DNA from: JBGPYB01 sp041493035
GTDB lineage: Bacteria; Acidobacteriota; Vicinamibacteria; Fen-336
Length of the DNA: 26,091 nt
Assembly (NCBI GenBank): GCA_041493035.1
Contig: JBGPYB010000062.1
Span: 1-26,091 of the forward strand
Direction: 5' to 3'
Shown: positions 7,778-17,306 of the stretch, piece after piece
Numbering within the stretch: position 1 is the stretch's first letter
Layout: each line of letters opens with the position of its first letter
Translations under genes and position numbers: made by a program
Notes under the pieces: generated by a model
What the model was told of the DNA's origin: nothing
Seen by the model: the letters and a program-made list of their open reading frames with translations, nothing else
Database searches by the model: none

Positions 7778-7812
7778 CGGGTGAGCATCACGCATCACGC
7801 ATCTGATGTCAA
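7778..7812 (-). promoter_or_regulatory. Leaderless promoter with 7-bp tandem repeats, module 2
   Basis: On the minus strand, TTGACA (7812-7807) is followed by 17 bp, a weak -10 GATGCT (7789-7784), six bases and the ATG at 7777. On the plus strand, GCATCAC occurs twice in tandem (7785-7791, 7792-7798) and is followed by a partial copy GCATC (7799-7803). The repeats cover the -10 and most of the spacer, a likely place for the antitoxin to bind. Confidence 0.55.
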
Positions 7813-7886
7813 CTGGTGGAGGGATCCGGCCAAGCCACGATCTCGGTCGTCGTGAGCTGGGCGGCTCGAACGGCCCGATGACCAGT

Positions 7887-7927
7887 TTGATCGAGAGTGG
7901 GTAAGGCCATACCATGACGTTATGGCC
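7887..7927 (+). promoter_or_regulatory. Leaderless promoter and operator inverted repeat of module 3
   Basis: TTGATC (7887-7892), a 17-bp spacer, TACCAT (7910-7915), six bases and the ATG at 7922. GGCCATA (7905-7911) and TATGGCC (7921-7927) form a perfect 7-bp inverted repeat with a nine-base centre. The two arms cover the start of the -10 and the start codon. This is the same geometry as module 1 with an unrelated repeat sequence. Confidence 0.65.
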
Positions 7928-8206
7928 ACACCCACCGTCAAGACGACCTATGCCCTCGACCTGCAAACGATCCGCAGCCTGGAGGGACTGGCCCAGCGCT
8001 GGAAGGTGTCGCGCTCGGAGGCCCTGCGGCGGGCGATCCGGGCCTCGGCCGAAGTTGTGTCCGGCGCCCCACTGGAGCCCGTGGACACGCTCGATAGATT
8101 GCAAAAGGCGGTCCGCCTCGGGCCGCAGGCGGCCGAGCGCTGGTCCACCGCAGTTCGCGCGCAACGCCGAGCCAGCTCTCTCCGCCGTGAGCGGCGGCCG
8201 CGGTGA
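7922..8206 (+). CDS. Antitoxin, ribbon-helix-helix type, module 3
   Basis: This 94-residue protein starts MATPTVKTTYALDLQTIRSL and continues EGLAQRWKVSRSEALRRAIR. The strand-helix-turn-helix order and the VSRSEALRRAIR segment are typical of CopG/Arc-fold DNA-binding antitoxins. The second half (about residues 47-94) is a toxin-binding tail rich in arginine. The ATG at 7922 is supported by the promoter spacing; no Shine-Dalgarno sequence is seen. The TGA overlaps the GTG start of the downstream PIN gene by four bases. An inverted repeat over the start codon suggests self-repression. Confidence 0.85.
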   Translation: MATPTVKTTYALDLQTIRSLEGLAQRWKVSRSEALRRAIRASAEVVSGAPLEPVDTLDRLQKAVRLGPQAAERWSTAVRAQRRASSLRRERRPR

Positions 8207-8580
8207 TCCACCTCGACACCAGCTTCCTGATCCGCGCTCTGATCCGCGGCTCCGCGGAGGACCAGCGCCTGCGGTCCTGGCTTGTAGCCCGGGAAGCCCT
8301 GGGCATGAGCGCCATCGCCTGGACGGAGTTCCTGTGTGGCCCGGTCGAGGCGACGCTCCTCAGCTTGGTCACGGAGTTGGTAACGGAGCGCGTCCCATTT
8401 TCCGAGGACGAATCCGCCGTCGCGGCCGCGCTTTTCAATGCGTCGGGGCGAAGGCGCGGTTCGCTGATCGATTGCATGATCGCCGCGGCCGCCATTCGTG
8501 CCGGCGCCCCGCTCGCGACGGCGAACTCGGGCGACTTTCGGCGTTTCCGGGCCGCCGGCCTGCGCCTCGCTTCGGTGTAA
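8203..8580 (+). CDS. PIN-domain ribonuclease toxin (VapC-like), module 3
   Basis: This 125-residue PIN protein begins MIHLDTSFLIRALIRGS, with D5 in the first-strand LDTSFLI motif. It has E42 (SAIAWTEFLCGP), D90 (GSLIDCMIAAAAI) and D111 (TANSGDFRRF), matching the four acidic positions of active VapC nucleases. It starts with GTG inside the GTGA overlap with the antitoxin stop. The sequence differs clearly from the toxins of modules 1, 2 and 4, so the modules are not recent duplicates. The 173 bp after its stop hold a kinase-tail relic and the promoter of the intact kinase gene. Confidence 0.89.
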   Translation: MIHLDTSFLIRALIRGSAEDQRLRSWLVAREALGMSAIAWTEFLCGPVEATLLSLVTELVTERVPFSEDESAVAAALFNASGRRRGSLIDCMIAAAAIRAGAPLATANSGDFRRFRAAGLRLASV

Positions 8581-8608
8581 GTCTGCAAGAGAAGGTCGCT
8601 GGCTCGGG

Positions 8609-8641
8609 GAAGTGCAGCAACTGGCGGCCGCCGCGAAATGA
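8609..8641 (+). pseudogene. Possible relic of a kinase-propeller C-terminus
   Basis: Ten codons and a TGA read EVQQLAAAAK, close to EVRRLTTAAK at the end of the intact kinase-propeller gene. The DNA at the stop (GCCGCGAAATGA) is nearly the same in both. It lies just before that kinase gene. It is very short and would mean little if it did not recur with similar tails elsewhere in the island. Confidence 0.45.
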
Positions 8642-8720
8642 GCCCGCAGCGGGCGTGATCACCGGCCTCCAGATCCTCAGCTCAAGGACTACGTGAAGGC
8701 CAAGGGATAGGGGCCGGCCT

Positions 8721-8749
8721 TATACTGATCGGCCAAGAACCACCAGGAG
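8721..8749 (+). promoter_or_regulatory. -10 box and ribosome binding site of the intact kinase gene
   Basis: TATACT (8721-8726) lies 27 bp before the ATG at 8754. AGGAG (8745-8749) sits four bases before the ATG. No good -35 box is seen at 17 bp. Unlike the antitoxin genes, this gene has a normal leader. Confidence 0.5.
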
Positions 8750-8753
8750 TCGA

Positions 8754-11462
8754 ATGTCGCTCTCCTCGGGAACCCGTCTGGGTCCCTACGAAGTCCTCGG
8801 CCCGCTCGGGGCCGGGGGCATGGGCGAGGTGTACCGCGCGCGGGACACGCGCCTCGGACGCGACGTCGCGATCAAGCTGCTGCCGGCCGAGGTCGCGCAA
8901 GACGCCGAGCGCCTCGCCCGCTTCCGCCGTGAAGCCCACCTGCTCGCATCACTGAACCATCCCCACATCGCCGCGGTCTACGGCCTCGAAGAGCTGGACG
9001 GCAAGTTGCTGCTCGTCCTGGAGCTGGTGGAGGGCGAGGACCTGGCGGAGCGGCTGAAGCGCGGCGCCATTCCGGTCGACGAGGCTCTGGCCATCGCGAA
9101 GCAGATCGCGGAAGCCCTGGAGGAGGCCCACGAGAAGGGCATCGTGCATCGCGACCTCAAGCCCGCAAATATAAAGCTGACGCCGGAGGGCAAGGCCAAG
9201 GTGCTCGACTTCGGTCTGGCGAAAGCTTACGCGGCCGAGGCCGATGCGGACAAGGCCGACGTCTCGCACTCGCCGACCTTGACACGGGCTGGGTCGGAGC
9301 TGGGCGTGATCCTGGGGACGGCGGCGTATATGTCACCGGAGCAGGCGCGCGGGAAGCCCGTGGACAAGCGCGCGGACATCTGGGCTTTCGGCGTCGTGCT
9401 GTTCGAGATGCTGACCGGCAAGCGTCTCTTCCAGGGCGAGACGGTGAGCGACACGCTGGCGGCCGTGCTGAAGACGGATCCGGACTGGAGCCTGCTGACG
9501 GCGGAGACGCCGGCGCGGATCCGCGCGCTGCTGCGGCGGTGTCTAACCCGCGACCCGCGTCTACGCCTACGAGACATCGGCGAGGCACGGCTCGATCTGA
9601 TCGCGTCGGACGGGGAGGGCGAGGCTTCCCACCTCCCCGCGAAGGCTTCGGCCCGTCGCTCTGCAACGGCCGCTCTCGCGCTGGGCCTGGTTGCCGGCGC
9701 CGTGGTCGCCCTGGGCATCCGCGAAGCCCTCGACCGGCGCGTGCCGACCGCGGCCGTGCGTGTCGCACGGTTCCCAATCCCGTTGCCGTCCGATGCGCCC
9801 TTCAACCCGGGCGGGTTCTATCCCTCCTCCGCGCTGGCGATCTCCCGGGATGGGTCGAAGGTTGCGTTCGGTGGGGGCAGCCAGAGGCCTCGCCTGTATC
9901 TCCGCCGGATAGACGAGCTTGCTCCCCGACCGATCCCAGGGACCGAGGGCGCTTGCGACCCCTTTTTCTCGCCCGACGGGAACTGGCTCGCGTTCTTCAT
10001 GGACCGCACTCTCAGGAAGGTATCGGTCGGCGGAGGAGATCCCATCTTCGTGGCCCGCGAAATGCCGGAGTGTGGTTGGGGAGGACTGGCAAGCTGGACT
10101 GACGACGGGCGCATCGTGTTCGATTGGTGGGGCGTGGGCCTGCGGGCCGTCCCGGCGGAGGGGGGTCCCCTGTCGGTTGTCGTTTCGGACGGGGCGGAGA
10201 TGCATCTCGACCCGCAGGCGCTCCCGGGCACCGACATCGTGCTCTATCTCGCCCAGGCGGACGACGGCCACCGCATCGAGGCGATCTCGCTCAACGGCAC
10301 GAGGAAGAAGACTCTGCTCCGGAACGCCAGTCACGCGCGCTACCTGGCGTCAGGCCACCTTCTGTTCATGCGCGACGGCGGACTCATGCTGGCGCGCTTC
10401 GACAAGGACCGGCTGGAGGTGGGCGCAACGGCAGTCTCCGTCCCCCTCGACGTTGAGGTCGACCAGCGTGCAGCCAGCGCTCCGCTGCCGCAGCTCGCGG
10501 TATCACTCGATGGCACGCTCGCGTACGCGCCGGTCGGCGGCGGCGGCGGCCGTCGGAGCAACCTGGTGTGGGTGGACCGCGACGGCAAGGTAGGCGAGAC
10601 CGAGGAGCTTCCACTGGCCAACGCGCTCTTTCAACTCTCCCCGGACGGCAAGCGCCTGGCGGTCGCCGGCCGCGACGGGACGTCGATACGCGTCGCGACC
10701 TACGATCTCCAGCAGAAGACACTCACGCCGCTGACGGGACACCGGCAGGAGTACCCGAACCTGCCCGTCTGGTTCCCGGACGGCCGGCGCGTCCTCTTCG
10801 CGCGGTTCGGGATCCAGCAGGGCGAGCTGCTCTCGCTCGACGTCGAGGCGAACACACCACCTCAATCGCTCTTGAAGCTGGCGGGCACCTGGGTCACGCC
10901 CCGCTCGGTCTCGCAGGACAGCCGCTACGTTGCGTTCTCCCTCATGGATCCGAGGACGTACACCATGGACATCTGGCTTCTGGACCTGGCGGCGCCCGCC
11001 GGCAGCGATGCGGCCCGGCCTTTCCTGGCCACGCCCGCCTCGGAGCACGGACCTGCGCTATCACCCGACGGCCACTGGATCGCCTATACGTCCGACGAAT
11101 CGGGCGCTTCGGAGATCTATCTCCGCCGGTTCCCGGGCGGAGAGGGCAAACGGCGTGTGTCCAAACAGGGCGGGCTGGGCGCGCAGTGGTCGCGCGACGG
11201 TCGCGAGATCTTCTACGGCGCGGACCAGGGCCGGAATCTGATGGTGGCAGCCGTCTCCACGGAGCCAGCCTTGGCAGTGGGCGAGCCACGGCTCCTCTTC
11301 GAGGGCTCATTCGTGGCTAGTGGCGACTCTGGGATGAAGTACGCAGTGTCTCCCGACGCCAAGCGCTTTCTCATGACACGTGCAGACCCTCATCCGACCG
11401 AGCTGGTGATGGTGCAGAACTGGTTCGAGGAAGTGCGGCGCCTGACGACGGCCGCGAAATGA
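8754..11462 (+). CDS. Serine/threonine protein kinase with TolB/PD40 beta-propeller
   Basis: This 902-residue protein is a membrane-anchored eukaryote-type (Hanks) kinase. The N-terminal kinase domain (about 11-285) has the glycine loop GAGGMGEVY (19-27), ATP lysine K41 (VAIKLLP), E60, catalytic HRDLKPANI (132-140, D134, N139), DFG (152-154), and SPEQARG in place of APE (194-200). One membrane helix follows (about 303-323). The outer part is a PD40/WD40-like propeller with repeated SPDG-type blades, for example SRDGSKVAF, SPDGNWLAFF, SPDGKRLAV, FPDGRRVLFAR, SPDGHWIAYTSDESG and SRDGREIFYG. It ends WFEEVRRLTTAAK. All catalytic residues are present, so it should be active: the propeller probably senses something outside the membrane while the kinase signals inside. 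Substrate and ligand are unknown. It is the only intact copy among at least eight traces of such genes here. Confidence 0.94.
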   Translation: MSLSSGTRLGPYEVLGPLGAGGMGEVYRARDTRLGRDVAIKLLPAEVAQDAERLARFRREAHLLASLNHPHIAAVYGLEELDGKLLLVLELVEGEDLAERLKRGAIPVDEALAIAKQIAEALEEAHEKGIVHRDLKPANIKLTPEGKAKVLDFGLAKAYAAEADADKADVSHSPTLTRAGSELGVILGTAAYMSPEQARGKPVDKRADIWAFGVVLFEMLTGKRLFQGETVSDTLAAVLKTDPDWSLLTAETPARIRALLRRCLTRDPRLRLRDIGEARLDLIASDGEGEASHLPAKASARRSATAALALGLVAGAVVALGIREALDRRVPTAAVRVARFPIPLPSDAPFNPGGFYPSSALAISRDGSKVAFGGGSQRPRLYLRRIDELAPRPIPGTEGACDPFFSPDGNWLAFFMDRTLRKVSVGGGDPIFVAREMPECGWGGLASWTDDGRIVFDWWGVGLRAVPAEGGPLSVVVSDGAEMHLDPQALPGTDIVLYLAQADDGHRIEAISLNGTRKKTLLRNASHARYLASGHLLFMRDGGLMLARFDKDRLEVGATAVSVPLDVEVDQRAASAPLPQLAVSLDGTLAYAPVGGGGGRRSNLVWVDRDGKVGETEELPLANALFQLSPDGKRLAVAGRDGTSIRVATYDLQQKTLTPLTGHRQEYPNLPVWFPDGRRVLFARFGIQQGELLSLDVEANTPPQSLLKLAGTWVTPRSVSQDSRYVAFSLMDPRTYTMDIWLLDLAAPAGSDAARPFLATPASEHGPALSPDGHWIAYTSDESGASEIYLRRFPGGEGKRRVSKQGGLGAQWSRDGREIFYGADQGRNLMVAAVSTEPALAVGEPRLLFEGSFVASGDSGMKYAVSPDAKRFLMTRADPHPTELVMVQNWFEEVRRLTTAAK

Positions 11463-11510
11463 TGAGCACGCCGCCGCGCGGCGCTCGTGGGACTGACCTC
11501 CCTTCCCGCC

Positions 11511-11597
11511 CATCCCTATTCGGTCAGCGCCGACGGCCAGCGCTTCCTGTTCAGCCTGCCGATCGAGAACCGCGCCAACAAGCCATGCGGACTTTGA
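11511..11597 (+). pseudogene. Relic of a kinase-propeller gene: C-terminal blade fragment
   Basis: Twenty-eight codons and a TGA include HPYSVSADGQRFLFSLPIEN. This matches the last-blade motif of the propeller proteins (YDVTPDGQRFVLN and YVVTADGQRFLINK in the neighbouring paralogs). Nothing of the kinase or earlier blades precedes it. Its last codons overlap in another frame with the remaining reading frame of a RelE-like toxin, so two broken genes were joined here. Confidence 0.75.
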
Positions 11598-11718
11598 ATT
11601 GCGCGCCAGCGAGTGGCGAGTGTTCTATCGGCTGGCGGCAACCGGAGCGATCGTGACGCTCATCGGCGAGAAGCGTGGAGCGAGCCTTTTTGTCGAAGGC
11701 GAGGAGTTGAAGCTGTGA
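11590..11718 (+). pseudogene. Truncated RelE/ParE-like toxin (C-terminal 42 codons)
   Basis: The open frame reads DFELRASEWRVFYRLAATG and ends with FVEGEELKL and TGA. The segment LRxxxWRVFYR followed by a hydrophobic strand and IGEKRG is the C-terminal half of RelE/ParE-superfamily toxins, which are usually about 85-100 residues. The N-terminal half is absent; a kinase-propeller relic takes its place. The TGA overlaps the GTG of the Phd antitoxin gene in the GTGA arrangement seen in other modules here. The toxin-first order is unlike the PIN modules but known for some RelE-type pairs. It is probably inactive. Confidence 0.68.
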
Positions 11719-11963
11719 AGACCGAGAGCCTCCGAGAAGTCAAGAACAACCTCAGCCGCGTGATCGAAGGACTCAGGCGCACCGGCCCGGTCCTGATCAC
11801 GAGGAACGGAAAGACGCGCGCCGTGCTATTGCCCGTGGGTCCGAAGACGGACCTCGAATCGTTGCTGTTGTCGCAGAGTCCGCGCCTGTGGAGTTTGATC
11901 GATCGGAGCGTCGAGCGCGGCAGGAAGAAGGGCCTCGTGCGTTTCGAGGACTTGCCGGATTGA
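11715..11963 (+). CDS. Phd/YefM-family antitoxin, partner toxin truncated
   Basis: This 82-residue protein begins MKTESLREVKNNLSRVIEGL and continues with TGPVLITRNGKTRAVLLPV. This is the Phd/YefM N-terminal DNA-binding fold, with the typical ITRNGKxxAVLLP strand. The C-terminal tail (about 45-82) would normally wrap the toxin. Its GTG start lies in the GTGA overlap with the RelE-like stump. Its TGA is followed after one base by the ATG of the second kinase gene, so the antitoxin and kinase share a transcript or are translationally coupled. With the toxin broken, it may survive only as a DNA-binding regulator or by chance. No separate promoter is evident. Confidence 0.8.
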   Translation: MKTESLREVKNNLSRVIEGLRRTGPVLITRNGKTRAVLLPVGPKTDLESLLLSQSPRLWSLIDRSVERGRKKGLVRFEDLPD

Positions 11964-11964
11964 A

Positions 11965-14627
<2,663 letters not shown>

Positions 14628-14674
14628 CGTCAGTCTCCTGCTGCGTGTGGTCCCTCTTTCGCCATTAGATTTGG

Positions 14675-14690
14675 TAGACTCATTGCCATG
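14675..14690 (+). promoter_or_regulatory. Candidate -10 box with leaderless start, module 4
   Basis: TAGACT (14675-14680) is the same hexamer as the -10 of module 1. Seven bases separate it from the ATG at 14688, again with no Shine-Dalgarno sequence. The -35 region at 17 bp is poor, and no strong inverted repeat is visible. Confidence 0.45.
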
Positions 14691-14963
14691 AAATCCACCA
14701 TCGACGCCGTCGGGCGAATCGTGGTCCCCAAGCCGATGCGCGAGGCGGTTCGCTTGCGACCGGGCGCTGAGATCGAGCTGCGAGTGGTCGGCGGCCATAT
14801 CGAGATCGAGCCGGCGCCCATGGCCGTCAAGCTGGAACGCCGGGGAAGCCTCACGGTCGCGATCGCCGTCTCACGGACACGGCCCCTCACGGTGGCCGAC
14901 GTCGCGGCCGCAACCGAGGGCGTCCGCAGTGACCGCGACAGCTCGGGTCGGTCGTCCCGGTGA
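14688..14963 (+). CDS. AbrB/SpoVT-family antitoxin, module 4
   Basis: This 91-residue protein begins MKSTIDAVGRIVVPKPMREA and continues VRLRPGAEIELRVVGGHIEI. This is a full swapped-hairpin AbrB DNA-binding domain (about residues 1-45) with the signature GRIVVPKPMRE. The rest is a short tail that would bind the toxin. AbrB-type antitoxins with PIN toxins are a known VapBC variant. The TGA overlaps the GTG of the PIN gene by four bases. The gene starts 60 bp after the stop of the frameshifted kinase. Confidence 0.88.
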   Translation: MKSTIDAVGRIVVPKPMREAVRLRPGAEIELRVVGGHIEIEPAPMAVKLERRGSLTVAIAVSRTRPLTVADVAAATEGVRSDRDSSGRSSR

Positions 14964-15397
14964 GCTGCTATCTTCTCGACACGAGCTGCATGGTGGCGGC
15001 AGTATGCGGCTGGCACGAGCACCACGAGCCGACGCGGGCCGCGATCGAAGAGCGGCGACGACGGAACGAGAAGCAGATCCTGGCCGCTCCTTGCCTGGTG
15101 GAGGCTTATGCCGTCCTGACCAGACTCCCGCCTCCGTACCGCCTGTCGGCCGCCGACGCGCTGGCACTGCTCGAGGCCAACTGGTCGAAGGCCACCGTCG
15201 TGACGCTGACGGCAGCGGAGCATTGGCGCGCGCTGCGGGACTGCCAACTCGGCGGCGTCTCCGGAGGCCAGACCTATGACGCCCTGATCGCCGCGTGCGC
15301 GCGCAAGGCGAAGGTGGACACGCTCTTGACCTGGAACCTGGCCCACTTCGCCCGCTTCCAGGGGCCACTGCGCGTGGTGGCACCTTCGTTCGCGTGA
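14960..15397 (+). CDS. PIN-domain ribonuclease toxin (VapC-like), module 4
   Basis: This 145-residue PIN protein starts MSCYLLDTSCMVAAVCGWHE, with D7 in the first strand. It has E48 (APCLVEAYAVLTRLP) and D107 (GGQTYDALIAACA). The fourth position is N126 (LLTWNLAHFARF) rather than aspartate; TWN.xHF is seen in a known subgroup of VapC toxins, so this need not mean inactivity. LPPPYRLSAADAL is also typical of that subgroup. The GTG start sits in the GTGA overlap with the AbrB antitoxin. The 437 bp that follow hold only relics: a kinase head, a PIN toxin fragment and a kinase-propeller tail. Confidence 0.9.
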   Translation: MSCYLLDTSCMVAAVCGWHEHHEPTRAAIEERRRRNEKQILAAPCLVEAYAVLTRLPPPYRLSAADALALLEANWSKATVVTLTAAEHWRALRDCQLGGVSGGQTYDALIAACARKAKVDTLLTWNLAHFARFQGPLRVVAPSFA

Positions 15398-15422
15398 TGG
15401 GCAGGACGGAGTTGCGCTAACG

Positions 15423-15458
15423 ACGCCGCTCGCGACCGGAACCCGCCTGGGTCCCTTA
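15423..15458 (+). pseudogene. Relic of a kinase gene: first twelve codons
   Basis: TPLATGTRLGPL matches MPLSSGTRLGPY at the start of the frameshifted kinase, with ACG in place of ATG. A 19-base stretch (GGAACCCGCCTGGGTCCCT) is identical in the two. Similarity stops at 15458 and a PIN toxin relic begins two bases later in another frame. Confidence 0.65.
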
Positions 15459-15459
15459 T

Positions 15460-15687
15460 CGGCGGAGCCAGGTGGCGCTGATGCTGCGCCGGCTGCTCGC
15501 CGCGCAGGACCTGGCCGTGGAACGCAGCGAGCTCGCATAGCAAGCCCTGAACCTCTACGAGGAAGGCACGGCCGACTTCTCGGACTACGTGATCGGACTG
15601 TGGGGGCGCCATGAGAAGGCCGAGGTGACGTTTACATTCGACCGCCGGGCGGTCACAAGCCCGCTGTTCCGCCTCGTGGCCGCGTAG
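15460..15687 (+). pseudogene. Decayed PIN-domain (VapC-like) toxin, C-terminal part
   Basis: Read in one frame, 75 codons end at a TAG (15685-15687), with an in-frame TAG at 15538-15540. The frame gives QVALMLRRLLAAQDL before the internal stop, and afterwards QALNLYEEGTADFSDYVIGL and then VTFTFDRRAVTSPLFRLV. The pattern ALxLYxxGxADFxDxxI followed by TFDRRA is characteristic of the second half of VapC toxins of the PIN family, with the usual late aspartates. The N-terminal strand with the first catalytic aspartate, and any antitoxin, are gone. A kinase head relic lies upstream and a kinase-propeller tail relic downstream. Confidence 0.82.
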
Positions 15688-15727
15688 GGCAGCACACGCC
15701 GGCCGTATACTTTCCCCCTCACAGCTC

Positions 15728-15790
15728 CAGGTCGTGATCCACTGCTTCGACGAGCTGAAGCAGCGCGTCACGGCGGGCCGGAAGGACTGA
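15728..15790 (+). pseudogene. Possible relic of a kinase-propeller C-terminal tail
   Basis: Twenty codons and a TGA read QVVIHCFDELKQRVTAGRKD. This fits the terminal pattern of TolB-like kinase-propeller proteins: VVxNWFxELKxxV. TATACT at 15706-15711, in a GGCCGTATACT context, resembles the -10 region of the intact kinase gene and may be a leftover promoter or serve the next gene. Confidence 0.5.
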
Positions 15791-15834
15791 CGCGTTCCAG
15801 GCACCCAGTCAACGACCCTGCCAGGAGGCCCGCC

Positions 15835-17187
15835 ATGCATGTCGTCCGCGACGAGCCGCAACAGGTCCTGGTGCTGGAGTCGACCGTGCGCGACGTGCCG
15901 CGCGGAGCGTACGTGTCGTTCTGGATCTTCCTGCTCGTCCTCGTCTACCTCCTCCCCCTTCCGCCGTGGAAGCTTCTGCGCTCGATCTTCTCGGGAGACT
16001 GGCCGGATCCCCTCGAGCTGGTCCTGGGCGCGCTGCTCGGGGCCTTCTGGGTGGCCGTCGTGCTCGTCGGCCTGTCGACGCTCCGCCAGCCCGGTGGTCA
16101 CCTGCGACGGCTGAGCGTCGACCGCCGCGCCGGCGAGATGGAGATCGCGGTGACCCGGTATCTATTGCCACCGCCAGCGCCGGTGCGGATCGGCCTCGAC
16201 CGGCTCCGCGCGATCACGGTCGCGAGCGTGAGGGCCCCGCGACGAAGCGGAAGCGCGCGGCTCGGTGTGCGTGTCCGGCTGGAGTGGCTGGATGGCCGCG
16301 AGAAGCCTGCCACGCGCGAGATCTCCTTCCCCATCTCCCACGTGGACAAGCGCGAGGAAGTGGCGGACTTCACGTATCGGCTCGGACGCGCGGCGGGCCT
16401 GGCGCACGCGCGGGTGCTGAGGAGCGACGCGCGGGACGTGGAGATCGAGCTGCTGCGCGAGTCCGCCACGGGTGCAGAGGTGATTCCCTTGATCTCGGCT
16501 CCGGCGGACTATGCCCGCGACATCGTGACGTCGAGCGCCGTGAGCGCCGTCGCGCAGGAGAAGGTCCCACCGTTCTCACCCACCGCGTTCAAAGGGTCGA
16601 TGCGGGTCGCGGTGTGGGAGCCGCGACGGGAAGTCCGCTTCCGGAAGCCGATGGGCTTCGCGGCGGTCGCCGGTCTCCCTTTCGTGGCGTTGGCGCTCAC
16701 TGGTCCGGTCCTCTTCTTCGCGACGGGCCGCCGAGGGCAGGGCGAGCTGTTCGGCAGGCTCCTGTTGGCAGGGTTTGCCGGCTTCGTCGGATTGATCGTG
16801 GCGGCACTGGCTTACAGAGCCGTCAAGGACGCATTGCCACGCGTCGTCACCCTCGACTGGACGACGTCTGCGCTCTCGATCGGTAGCTTGTTGCACCGCC
16901 GGAGCGTTGCGCTCTCCGATCTCGTCGACCTGGAACTGAAGTGCGTCGCCACTGTCTACAGAAGAAGCGGCAGCAGCGGAATGAACGAGGCGACCTACAA
17001 GACCTATCGCGGCGAGGTGATCGCCCGCTTGCGCGATCCGGCCGCGGGCGGCCAGCGCCGCGAGACGCTGATCGCGACCGACGAGTTCCGTGAGGACCGC
17101 GACACGCCCTATCGAATGGCGCTGCCCCTCGTCACGCAGCTGGCCACGGCTCTGGGCGTGAAGCGGCGGGTGTCGGGGTTCGGGTAG
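15835..17187 (+). CDS. Unrecognised four-helix membrane protein
   Basis: I do not recognise this 450-residue protein. It has two N-terminal membrane helices (about 26-43 and 60-82), then a large soluble domain of about 190 residues with alternating strands and charged turns (LSVDRRAGEMEIAV, LGVRVRLEWLDGREK). A second helix pair follows (about 273-298 and 308-330), then a C-terminal soluble domain of about 120 residues with a strand pattern like the first (VTLDWTTSALSIGSLLHRRS). The two halves look like a duplicated unit: helix pair plus beta-rich domain of the kind that reads pleckstrin-like or DUF-type membrane stress proteins. The start is firm: AGGAGG lies seven bases before the ATG. It ends the island and probably has its own transcript. 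Confidence 0.82.
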   Translation: MHVVRDEPQQVLVLESTVRDVPRGAYVSFWIFLLVLVYLLPLPPWKLLRSIFSGDWPDPLELVLGALLGAFWVAVVLVGLSTLRQPGGHLRRLSVDRRAGEMEIAVTRYLLPPPAPVRIGLDRLRAITVASVRAPRRSGSARLGVRVRLEWLDGREKPATREISFPISHVDKREEVADFTYRLGRAAGLAHARVLRSDARDVEIELLRESATGAEVIPLISAPADYARDIVTSSAVSAVAQEKVPPFSPTAFKGSMRVAVWEPRREVRFRKPMGFAAVAGLPFVALALTGPVLFFATGRRGQGELFGRLLLAGFAGFVGLIVAALAYRAVKDALPRVVTLDWTTSALSIGSLLHRRSVALSDLVDLELKCVATVYRRSGSSGMNEATYKTYRGEVIARLRDPAAGGQRRETLIATDEFREDRDTPYRMALPLVTQLATALGVKRRVSGFG

Positions 17188-17195
17188 GAGCGACA

Positions 17196-17209
17196 GCCCG
17201 GCCTCGGGC
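17196..17209 (+). terminator. Possible weak terminator after the membrane protein gene
   Basis: GCCCG, a four-base loop and CGGGC form a 5-bp GC stem nine bases after the stop, followed by GTTTG. The T-run is too short for a confident call. Confidence 0.35.
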
Positions 17210-17306
17210 GTTTGACCCGCCGGCGGGTGCGGGCGTAATGTGCACCCAGGAATTTCGTTCACAACTCCACGAGGTCCTGACGGTGAACTAGCCACTGAAG
17301 CGGGAA

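Noticed and set aside
8681..8710. Short frame LKDYVKAKG ending at a TAG before the intact kinase gene
   Set aside because: It has no start and no recognisable family, and is too short to separate from chance.
17212..17241. TTGACC, 18 bp, TAATGT as a promoter for the small secreted gene
   Set aside because: The spacer is long, the -35 abuts a GC palindrome (CCCGCCGGCGGG), and the distance to the ATG is about 150 bp. It is possible but too weak to list.
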